A DNA stretch of 9,554 bases. It comes from Gammaproteobacteria bacterium (lineage in GTDB: Bacteria > Pseudomonadota > Gammaproteobacteria > Xanthomonadales > Wenzhouxiangellaceae). The translations under genes and the position numbers were made by a program. Within the stretch, counting starts at the first letter, position 1. Every line of letters begins with the position of its first letter. This document shows, in pieces, positions 1-5,677 of this stretch. Below the pieces are notes generated by a model. It saw only the letters and a list, made by a program, of their open reading frames with translations. It was not told the origin of the DNA and did not search any database. The DNA lies in the NCBI GenBank assembly GCA_003561495.1, contig PWWM01000001.1, forward strand, positions 1 to 9,554, given 5' to 3'.

Positions 1-743
1 CCCAGGCGCTTGTGCACCCGTTCGGCATAGCGCCTGAGTACCGGAGAGAGATAGGCATCAACGACGGTGGTGTCACCGCGCCCGATAAAGCGGATCAGCG
101 GGCTGACCTCGCTGGACAGGCTGACCTGGGCAAAGCCCAGTTCCCGGGCAATTCGGCCAATCTGTTTTTCGTGTTCATCGTGCAGATAGCCATGCACTAG
201 GGCCACGGCCAGGGCGTCGTAACCGTCGTCGCGCAGGGCCTGCAATTGCCGGCGAACCTTCTCCGAGTCCAGCGCCTGGAGCACCTCACCATCGGCCCGA
301 ATACGCTCATCGGCTTCAACGACATCCGAATACAGCAGTTCAGGCAGTTGAATGTCGAGCGCGAAGATGTCGGGACGCGCCTGGTGACCGATGCGCAAGG
401 CATCGCGAAATCCGCGCGTGGTGATCAGCGCCGTACGTTCACCGCGTCTTTCCAAAAGCGCATTGGTCGCCACCGTGGTGCCCATACGCACCGCCTCGAT
501 ACGGTCATCCGGAATGGCCTGATCTTCATCGAGCTCCAGCAGTCGACGAACACCCTCGACGGCGGCATCCTCATACTGTTCCGAGTTCTCCGACAGCAGT
601 TTGGCGGCCTCGAGCTTGCCATCCGGCCGGCGCGCGATGATATCGGTAAACGTGCCGCCGCGGTCGATCCAGAACTGCCAGGTCTCGGTTGGGGTGTCGA
701 TGGGTCTGCACTCTGCTGGCGAGGTCGCCCTGAACCATAGCAA
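1..743 (-). CDS. 5-oxoprolinase / hydantoinase A-family protein, N-terminal part (partial at left edge)
   Basis: Translating the minus strand gives a protein with WQFWIDRGGTFTD near its N-terminus, then MGTTVATNALLERRGERT and a segment ending in IRFIGRGDTTVVDAYLSPV. These are hallmarks of the N-terminal hydantoinase A/5-oxoprolinase domain, whose GGTFTD loop belongs to an actin/Hsp70-like ATPase fold. The FWIDRGGTFTD form resembles the long single-chain ATP-dependent 5-oxoprolinases (about 1,200 residues), which open 5-oxoproline to glutamate; a hydantoinase subunit is the alternative. About 225 residues from the first Trp onward are visible and the rest lies beyond base 1. The start is uncertain: there is no in-frame ATG or GTG upstream of the Trp, and the nearest canonical start is a TTG at 743-741, without a clear Shine-Dalgarno, adding about 22 unconserved residues. 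The gene is divergent from the ilv-leu operon and metabolically unrelated to it. Family confidence is high, start confidence low. Confidence 0.85.
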   Translation of the reverse strand, partial: MLWFRATSPAECRPIDTPTETWQFWIDRGGTFTDIIARRPDGKLEAAKLLSENSEQYEDAAVEGVRRLLELDEDQAIPDDRIEAVRMGTTVATNALLERRGERTALITTRGFRDALRIGHQARPDIFALDIQLPELLYSDVVEADERIRADGEVLQALDSEKVRRQLQALRDDGYDALAVALVHGYLHDEHEKQIGRIARELGFAQVSLSSEVSPLIRFIGRGDTTVVDAYLSPVLRRYAERVHKRL

Positions 744-954
744 AAAGGGTTTTGTTGGGAAAGAAAAACTTTTCGCGCTTTGATTAGTACTGCGGCAAGC
801 ACCCTCGGCGATCTGGCCGATGGACAGCAAGAATATGCAAAATATCTCAAGAAGCAGTTATCTGTACGGAAAATAGGGTTAAGTGCACCCAATAAAGCCT
901 CTATTGCGGGAGCGCTATATTCTTTATAGTTCTAAACGTGAATTGAAAAAACGC
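744..954. other. AT-richer divergent intergenic region, no supported gene
   Basis: This stretch between the divergent oxoprolinase and the ilv-leu control region is clearly richer in A and T than its surroundings and should hold promoters for both sides. I see no convincing promoter for the minus-strand gene. An inverted repeat CTATA-TTCTT-TATAG lies at 915-929; its right half overlaps TATAGT (925-930), a good -10-like hexamer that has only a weak -35 (TTGCGG, 904-909) at 15 bp. An A-rich run (946-951) lies just upstream of the TTGACA at 955. A short plus-strand open frame (741-929) reads plausibly as protein but has no good start; it is described among the findings. Confidence 0.4.
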
Positions 955-984
955 TTGACATTGCTGTGAGAGGCTGCGCATCCT
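955..984 (+). promoter_or_regulatory. Candidate sigma-70 promoter of the ilv-leu operon
   Basis: A perfect -35 hexamer TTGACA (955-960) is preceded by an A-rich tract (946-951) that could act as an UP element. The best -10 at 18 bp spacing is CATCCT (979-984), which matches the consensus at only three of six positions. The transcript would start near 990, almost on the ATG at 993. A second weak candidate, TTGCCA (984-989) with TTCATT (1008-1013), would start transcription near 1020, leaving room for a leader that begins at the GTG at 1056. The position is right for an operon promoter upstream of an attenuator; the exact start is unresolved. Confidence 0.4.
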
Positions 985-992
985 TGCCACCC

Positions 993-1151
993 ATGGACGG
1001 CCACACATTCATTCAGAGTTTCGAAAACGACGCCTTGAAGGGCGGCGTTTCGCTTGTGGCCGAAGCTCGCCAGGCCGACGCGCTGGTGCTCGTACTCGTA
1101 CTCATTATCGCCATTCTCGTACTTAACGGGACAGGTAGCGGGTACGTGTAG
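993..1151 (+). CDS. ilvL: ilv-leu operon leader peptide (attenuation)
   Basis: This short frame ends in a run of control codons: residues LVLVLVLIIAILVL at 1083-1124 contain 6 Leu, 4 Val and 3 Ile in 14 codons, followed by NGTGSGYV and a TAG at 1149-1151. Such a run directly upstream of a terminator is the signature of ribosome-mediated attenuation, as in the E. coli ilvL and leuL leaders. The peptide is a sensor rather than a functional protein: ribosomes stalling for charged Leu, Val or Ile tRNA should permit read-through into ilvD. From the ATG at 993 it would be 52 residues. A start at the in-frame GTG at 1056 gives 31 residues, close to the E. coli leader's 32. Neither start has a well-spaced Shine-Dalgarno, so the 5' end is uncertain while the codon run and stop are secure. 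The gene symbol is by analogy. Confidence 0.8.
   Translation: MDGHTFIQSFENDALKGGVSLVAEARQADALVLVLVLIIAILVLNGTGSGYV
1022..1052 (+). repeat. Inverted repeat / hairpin in the early leader
   Basis: AAACGACGCC (1025-1034) can pair with GGCGGCGTTT (1041-1050) around a 6-base loop, with one A-G mismatch; CG at 1022-1023 and CG at 1051-1052 extend the stem around a bulged A. It lies upstream of the control codons, just before the alternative GTG start at 1056. There is no U-run on the plus strand, so it is not an obvious terminator in the operon's direction. It may shape the leader RNA or affect access to the leader start. Confidence 0.5.
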
Positions 1152-1154
1152 CAC
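1086..1154 (+). promoter_or_regulatory. Attenuator pause / competing hairpin (1:2 stem)
   Basis: GTGCT+CGTAC (1086-1095), inside the control codons, is complementary to GTACG (1142-1146) plus AGCAC (1150-1154), giving ten base pairs with a 3-base bulge (1147-1149). A small inner hairpin, TCTCGT (1115-1120) with ACGGGA (1126-1131), has one G-U pair. The position matches the 1:2 stem of classical attenuators, where a leading polymerase pauses and antitermination is opposed. It shares only base 1142 with the antiterminator arm, so direct competition by base sharing is small. CGTAC recurs at 1097-1101 and 1118-1122, so the 3' arm has three possible partners. Confidence 0.55.
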
Positions 1155-1190
1155 TAGCAGAACAACCAAAACACACCAAACCCCGCTACC
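1134..1190 (+). promoter_or_regulatory. Attenuator antiterminator (2:3 pairing)
   Basis: GGTAGCGGG (1134-1142) is the exact reverse complement of CCCGCTACC (1182-1190), the 5' arm of the terminator, giving nine perfect pairs across a 39-base A-rich loop. Its formation would consume the terminator stem and let polymerase continue into ilvD. The 5' arm lies between the control codons and the leader stop (1149-1151). A ribosome finishing the leader would therefore cover it, allowing termination, whereas one stalled earlier among the Leu/Val/Ile codons would leave it free. The pairing is seen in the sequence; the mechanism is inferred from known leader attenuators. Confidence 0.8.
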
Positions 1191-1209
1191 GAAAGGAGCG
1201 GGGTTTTTT
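1179..1209 (+). terminator. Intrinsic terminator of the ilv-leu attenuator
   Basis: AACCCCGCT (1179-1187) pairs perfectly with AGCGGGGTT (1197-1205). Inside it CC (1189-1190) pairs with GG (1195-1196) over a GAAA tetraloop, leaving a single bulged A at 1188. The stem runs directly into a tract of six T (1204-1209). It is GC-rich, compact and placed 41 bases before the ilvD start, as expected for the attenuator's terminator. The antiterminator sequesters bases 1182-1190 of its 5' arm. Confidence 0.9.
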
Positions 1210-1249
1210 CGTTTCTGGTGTTTGAAAAATACAAGGACTTGTTGCAGGG

Positions 1250-2932
1250 ATGTACAGCGATCGAATCAAGAAGGGCCGGGACCGCGCACCGGCGCGGGCC
1301 ATGCTCAAGGCCACTGGACTGAGTGACGACGACATTGCCCGGCCGCTGGTGGCGGTGGTCAATACCTGGAGCGAGGTTACGCCCTGCAACCTGCATCTTC
1401 GCGAACTGGCCGAACCGCTGAAAGCGGGCATCCGGGAAGCCGGCGGCACGCCGATCGAGTTCAACACCATCCTGGTCACCGACGGTATCGCCATGGGCAG
1501 CGAAGGCATGCAGGCCTCGCTGATGTCGCGCGAGACCATTGCCGATTCCATCGAACTGGCGGTGCGAGGTCATTGCCTGGATGCGGTGGTGGTGCTGGCC
1601 GGTTGCGACAAGACCCTGCCGGCGGCGGCCATGGCGCTGGCCAGGCTGGACCGGCCCGGCCTGGTGCTGTACGGCGGCTCCATCATGCCCGGCCGCCATA
1701 ACGAACTGGCCATCACCATCCAGGATGTGTTCGAAGCCGTCGGCGCCTGTGCGGCTGGACGCATCGACGAGACCGAGCTGGGCGAGATCGAAAACACCGC
1801 CTGTCCGGGCGCCGGCGCTTGCGGCGGTCAGTTCACGGCCAACACCATGGCCCAGGCGTTGACCGTGCTGGGGCTTTCCCCCATGGGCGCCAACGATGTG
1901 CCGGCCGTGCATCCGGACAAGTCCGCCCAGGCCCGGCGCTGCGGCGAGGAAGTCATGAACATGGTCGCCCGTGGGATGAGCGCGCGAACGCTGATCACCA
2001 CGGATGCTCTGCGCAATGCCGCCACCGTGGTCACGGCCACCGCCGGATCCACCAACGCCATCCTGCATTTGCTGGCCATTGCCCGCGAGGCCGGCCAGGC
2101 CTTCGAACTCGATGAATTCGACCGTATCGCTCGCGAGACGCCGGTGATCACCGATCTGAAACCCGGCGGCCGCTACATGGCCCCGGACCTGTTTGCCGCC
2201 GGCGGCACGGCGCTGGTCATTCGCGAACTGGCCCGTGCCGAACGCCTGGTCGATGCTATGACCTGTTCCGGCAAGACCCTGTTCGAGGAAACCCGCGATG
2301 CCCGGGCCAGTGACGGCCAGCAGGTGGTGCGATCGGTGGATCAGCCGTTCAAGCCGCGCGGCGGTTTCGGCGTGCTCTACGGCAACCTGGCGCCCGAGGG
2401 CTGCGTGATCAAGCTGGCCGGGCATGGGCGTTTGCAGCACGAAGGCTCGGCGCGGGTTTTCGATGGCGAGGATGCCGCTTTTGCCGCGGTCCAGGACGGG
2501 CAGATCCAGCCGGGGGATGTGGTGGTGATTCGCTACGAAGGCCCGCGAGGTGGGCCCGGCATGCGTGAAATGCTGGCCGTGACCGCCGCCCTGGTCGGTC
2601 AAGGCCTGAGCGATTCGGTCGCCCTGGTCACCGACGGGCGCTTCAGCGGGGCCACCTACGGATTCATGATCGGGCATGTTTGCCCGGAGGCCGCCGATGG
2701 CGGACCGCTGGCGCTGCTGGCCGAGGGCGATCAAGTGCGTATCGATGTCGATGCCCGGCGCCTGGACACCGATGCCGACCTGGAGGCCCGACGAGCCGAC
2801 TGGCAAGCCCCCGAACCGGCCGTTACCCAGGGCGCCTACGCCCGCTATATCGCCCAGGTTTCCAGCGCCTCGACCGGCGCGGTGACCGCTTTTCCCTTTT
2901 CCCGAAATCAGACTGCAAGGAGCTCCGCATGA
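1250..2932 (+). CDS. ilvD: Dihydroxy-acid dehydratase IlvD
   Basis: IlvD dehydrates 2,3-dihydroxy-isovalerate or -methylvalerate to the 2-keto acids, the third common step to valine and isoleucine and the source of 2-ketoisovalerate for leucine. The 560 residues show the full IlvD/Edd pattern: TPCNLH (Cys46), NTILVTDGIAMG (Asp78), AGCDKTLP (Cys119, Asp120, Lys121), CPGAGACGGQFTANTM (Cys191) and GRFSGATYG (Ser466, the likely catalytic base). Three Cys ligands spaced 73 and 72 residues apart, plus the shorter length, match the [2Fe-2S] plant/mycobacterial type rather than the 616-residue, oxygen-sensitive [4Fe-4S] E. coli enzyme, which has Gly where Cys46 sits. The ATG at 1250 has AAGGA (1233-1237) 12 bases upstream, a long spacing. 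It is the first structural gene after the attenuator and its TGA overlaps the ilvC ATG by four bases, suggesting translational coupling. Confidence 0.97.
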   Translation: MYSDRIKKGRDRAPARAMLKATGLSDDDIARPLVAVVNTWSEVTPCNLHLRELAEPLKAGIREAGGTPIEFNTILVTDGIAMGSEGMQASLMSRETIADSIELAVRGHCLDAVVVLAGCDKTLPAAAMALARLDRPGLVLYGGSIMPGRHNELAITIQDVFEAVGACAAGRIDETELGEIENTACPGAGACGGQFTANTMAQALTVLGLSPMGANDVPAVHPDKSAQARRCGEEVMNMVARGMSARTLITTDALRNAATVVTATAGSTNAILHLLAIAREAGQAFELDEFDRIARETPVITDLKPGGRYMAPDLFAAGGTALVIRELARAERLVDAMTCSGKTLFEETRDARASDGQQVVRSVDQPFKPRGGFGVLYGNLAPEGCVIKLAGHGRLQHEGSARVFDGEDAAFAAVQDGQIQPGDVVVIRYEGPRGGPGMREMLAVTAALVGQGLSDSVALVTDGRFSGATYGFMIGHVCPEAADGGPLALLAEGDQVRIDVDARRLDTDADLEARRADWQAPEPAVTQGAYARYIAQVSSASTGAVTAFPFSRNQTARSSA

Positions 2933-3945
2933 AAATCTGGACCGAAACCGACCACCACAAGAATGCCCTGTCCGATACCACCGTTGCGGTGGTCGGATAC
3001 GGCAGCCAGGGCAGGGCGCATGCCCTCAACCTGGCCGACAGTGGTGTCAATGTGATCATTGGCGCGCGTCGCGAAGGTGCGAGCTGGAAGCGGGCCGAGA
3101 TTGAGGGCTTTGCCGTGGCCGAACCGGCTGAAGCGGCCGAGCGCGCCGGACTGGTGGCCATGCTGGTGCCCGACATGGCCCAGCCGGAGTTGTACCGGCA
3201 AATCGAATCGCGCCTGCAGGCCGGGGCCACGCTGCTGTTCGCCCACGGCTTCAATATTCACTTCGGCTGCATCCAGCCACGTACCGATATCGATGTGGTC
3301 CTGGTCGCACCCAAGGGCCCCGGCGACCTGGTTCGTCGCCAGTTCCAGGAAGGTCGCGGCGTGCCCTGTCTGCGCGCCGTCGAGCAGGATGCCTCAGGTC
3401 AGGCCCATGCCCGGGCGCTGTCCTATGCCCACGCCATCGGCGGCACCCGCGGCGGGGTGATGGACACCAGCTTTGCCGAAGAAACCGAGACCGACCTGTT
3501 CGGCGAGCAGGTGGTGCTGTGCGGCGGGACGGCCGAGCTGGTGATCCAGGGCTTCGAGACCCTCATCGAGGCCGGCTACCAGCCCGAGGTGGCCTATTTC
3601 GAATGCCTGCATGAACTCAAGCTGATCGTCGATCTGCTGCACGAGGGCGGCATGGCCAAGATGTACGAGTTCGTGTCCGACACGGCCGCCTTCGGCGATC
3701 TGACCCGCGGTCCGCGCATCATCGATGAGTCGACCCGTGAGCGCATGCGCGAAGTGCTGGCCGAGATCCGCAGTGGTGAATTTGCCCGCGACTGGATCCT
3801 GGAAAACCAGGCCGGTCTGCCGCGCCATCGCGCCCTGATGAAGGCCCGGACCGGTCACGAGATCGAGAAGGTCGGCAAGGCCTTGCGCGGGCGCATGAGC
3901 TGGTTGCAGCCGCGCCAGCCAGACCGCGAAGAGCAGGCTGCCTGA
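2929..3945 (+). CDS. ilvC: Ketol-acid reductoisomerase IlvC (class I)
   Basis: IlvC converts 2-acetolactate or 2-aceto-2-hydroxybutyrate to the dihydroxy acids by Mg-dependent alkyl migration and NAD(P)H reduction. The 338-residue length fits class I. The Rossmann motif GYGSQGRAHALNL (about 23-35) is followed by a cofactor loop, GARREGASWKR (45-55), whose Arg and Ser residues suggest NADPH. FAHGFNI (104-110) and APKGPG (127-132, Lys129) follow. The expected metal ligands are Asp189 and Glu193 (ETDLFGEQ) and Glu225 and Glu229 (YFECLHELK). Ser250 lies in SDTAAFGD, where class I enzymes usually have SNTAEYGD, a small departure at the active-site edge. The start is the ATG overlapping the ilvD stop (ATGA), with AAGGAG (2917-2922) six bases upstream. 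Earlier in-frame starts lie deep inside ilvD and are not credible. Confidence 0.97.
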   Translation: MKIWTETDHHKNALSDTTVAVVGYGSQGRAHALNLADSGVNVIIGARREGASWKRAEIEGFAVAEPAEAAERAGLVAMLVPDMAQPELYRQIESRLQAGATLLFAHGFNIHFGCIQPRTDIDVVLVAPKGPGDLVRRQFQEGRGVPCLRAVEQDASGQAHARALSYAHAIGGTRGGVMDTSFAEETETDLFGEQVVLCGGTAELVIQGFETLIEAGYQPEVAYFECLHELKLIVDLLHEGGMAKMYEFVSDTAAFGDLTRGPRIIDESTRERMREVLAEIRSGEFARDWILENQAGLPRHRALMKARTGHEIEKVGKALRGRMSWLQPRQPDREEQAA

Positions 3946-3947
3946 GA

Positions 3948-3960
3948 TCCTCATGAGGAG
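3948..3960 (+). promoter_or_regulatory. ilvG ribosome binding site within a palindrome
   Basis: GAGGAG (3955-3960) sits seven bases before the ATG at 3968 and decides that start over the upstream in-frame ATG at 3953, which overlaps this site. The Shine-Dalgarno is embedded in a perfect 12-base palindrome, TCCTCATGAGGA (3948-3959). As RNA this can fold only into a short TCCT/AGGA stem around CATG, so any masking of the site would be weak. Confidence 0.6.
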
Positions 3961-3967
3961 TCACCCC

Positions 3968-5677
3968 ATGACTGCATCGACTGCCGAGGCCCGGCCACAA
4001 CCTGCCAGAATCAGTGGCGCCAGGCTGCTGGTGCGTTGCCTGGCCGAGTTGGGAGTGGACACCGTGTTCGGCTACCCGGGCGGCGCCATCATGCCGATCT
4101 ACGATGCGCTGCCCGGATCCGGCATCCGCCATATCCTGACCCGGCATGAGCAAGGCGCGGCCCTGGCGGCCGATGGATATGCCCGTGTGACCCGCAAGGC
4201 CGGGGTGTGCATGGCCACCTCGGGCCCGGGTGCGACCAACCTGGTCACCGGGCTGGCCAACAGCATGCTGGATTCGGTGCCGGTAGTGGCCATCACCGGC
4301 CAGGTGCCCACGGCCATGATGGGCACCGATGCCTTCCAGGAAGTGGACGTGTTCGGCATCACCTTGCCGATCGTCAAGCACAGCTACATCATCCGCGACA
4401 CGGCCGATATCCCCGAAGTGCTGGCCGAAGCGTTCCATCTGGCCACCGAGGGTCGGCCCGGGCCGGTGCTGATCGATGTGCCCAAGGATGTCACCGTTGC
4501 CGAGATCGAGGCCTCGGTGCGCATGCCGCGTATTGCGCCGACCAGCACGGCGGTCCCGGCGGCCATCGGCGATGCCGTGGAGGCGATGGCCGGCGCCAGT
4601 CGACCGCTGTTCTACATGGGCGGCGGCATCGAGATCGCCGGCGCCGAGGACGAGGTCCGTGCCCTGATCGAGCGCACCGGTTTTCCGTCGGTCTGCACAC
4701 TGAAGGGCTTGGGCGCGGTGCCTACCGATCATCCCGATTTTCTCGGCATGCTGGGCATGCATGGCATGCGCGCCGCCAACCTGGCGGTGCAGGAATGCGA
4801 TTTGCTGATCGTCACCGGCGCGCGTTTCGATGACCGCGCCACCGGCAAGCTCGATGAGTTCGCGCCCCATGCCCGGGTCATTCACATGGATGGCGACCCG
4901 GCCGAGATCGGCAAGTTGCGCAAGGCCGACGTGGCCTTGCCCGGCGATCTGATCAGCAATCTGAACGCACTCAAGCGTCAGGCGGATTTTGATTCCAGTG
5001 CACGGATCGCTGCCTGGAAAGCGCGTTGCCTGGCGAATCGGCGTGAGCATGCCTGGCGCTATGACGCTCCGGGCGAATTCATCTATGCCCCGGCGCTGCT
5101 CAAGGCCATGAGTGAGCGCTCCGAAAATGATCTGACCATCGCCTGTGATGTCGGCCAGCACCAGATGTGGGTGGCCCAGCATTGCCGTTTCCGTCGCCCG
5201 CGCACCCACCTGACCTCGGGCGGCCTGGGCACGATGGGTTACGGGTTGCCGGCCGGCATCGGGGCCAAGCTGGCCCATCCGGAAGAGACCGTGGTGGTGG
5301 TCTCCGGCGATGGCTCGATCATGATGAATATCCAGGAACTGGCCACCCTGAAGCGCTACGACATCGATGTGCGCATCGTGTTGCTGGACAACAGCTCGCT
5401 GGGCATGGTGCGCCAGTGGCAGGAGCTGTTCTTCGCCGGCAATTATTCAGAGATCGATTTGAGCGACAACCCCGATTTCGCCGCGCTGGCGCGAGTTTTC
5501 GGCCTGCAGGCGCGCACCATCGAGCGCCGCGACCAGGTCGATGAAGCCCTGGACTGGCTGCTGAACGAGCCCGGCCCCTCGCTGCTGCATGTACGCATCG
5601 ACCCGACAGCCAACGTCTGGCCACTGGTGCCCCCCGGAAAGAACAACGCCGACATGATTCAAGGAGAAACCCGATGA
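3968..5677 (+). CDS. ilvG: Acetolactate synthase II large (catalytic) subunit IlvG
   Basis: This is the ThDP- and FAD-dependent catalytic subunit that condenses pyruvate with pyruvate or 2-ketobutyrate, the first common step. Of 569 residues, the N-terminal ThDP domain has FGYPGGAIMPIYDAL and RHEQGAALAADGYAR, with catalytic Glu61. The middle domain follows, and the C-terminal ThDP-Mg motif is GDGS (447-450; Asp448) with Asn475 in DNSSLG. MVRQWQELFF contains Trp484, equivalent to Trp464 of E. coli AHAS II, which favours 2-ketobutyrate. The ending NVWPLVPPG is also typical of IlvG. Unlike E. coli K-12 ilvG, the frame is intact. The start at 3968 is chosen for its GAGGAG ribosome site; it lies 22 bases after ilvC. 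The TGA overlaps the ilvM ATG by four bases, fitting stoichiometric co-translation of the two subunits. Confidence 0.96.
   Translation: MTASTAEARPQPARISGARLLVRCLAELGVDTVFGYPGGAIMPIYDALPGSGIRHILTRHEQGAALAADGYARVTRKAGVCMATSGPGATNLVTGLANSMLDSVPVVAITGQVPTAMMGTDAFQEVDVFGITLPIVKHSYIIRDTADIPEVLAEAFHLATEGRPGPVLIDVPKDVTVAEIEASVRMPRIAPTSTAVPAAIGDAVEAMAGASRPLFYMGGGIEIAGAEDEVRALIERTGFPSVCTLKGLGAVPTDHPDFLGMLGMHGMRAANLAVQECDLLIVTGARFDDRATGKLDEFAPHARVIHMDGDPAEIGKLRKADVALPGDLISNLNALKRQADFDSSARIAAWKARCLANRREHAWRYDAPGEFIYAPALLKAMSERSENDLTIACDVGQHQMWVAQHCRFRRPRTHLTSGGLGTMGYGLPAGIGAKLAHPEETVVVVSGDGSIMMNIQELATLKRYDIDVRIVLLDNSSLGMVRQWQELFFAGNYSEIDLSDNPDFAALARVFGLQARTIERRDQVDEALDWLLNEPGPSLLHVRIDPTANVWPLVPPGKNNADMIQGETR

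Noticed and set aside
246..740. Plus-strand frame of 164 codons at the left end
   Set aside because: It lies opposite the conserved oxoprolinase frame, which has clear family motifs; this one has none.
961..980. TGTGAG as half of a CRP site
   Set aside because: No matching TCACA half-site at the required spacing.
1022..1052. Early leader hairpin as an intrinsic terminator
   Set aside because: No T-run follows on the plus strand and only a short one on the minus strand; the real terminator with six T is at 1179-1209.
1154..2806. Long open frame of 550 codons on the minus strand opposite ilvD
   Set aside because: It is antisense to a fully recognisable ilvD, with a low-complexity His/Gly/Gln-rich translation typical of the complement of GC-rich coding DNA; no family motif is seen.
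3719..5278. Long minus-strand frame of 519 codons opposite ilvC/ilvG
   Set aside because: Same antisense shadow effect; it spans two real genes and shows His/Gly/Arg-rich composition without domains.
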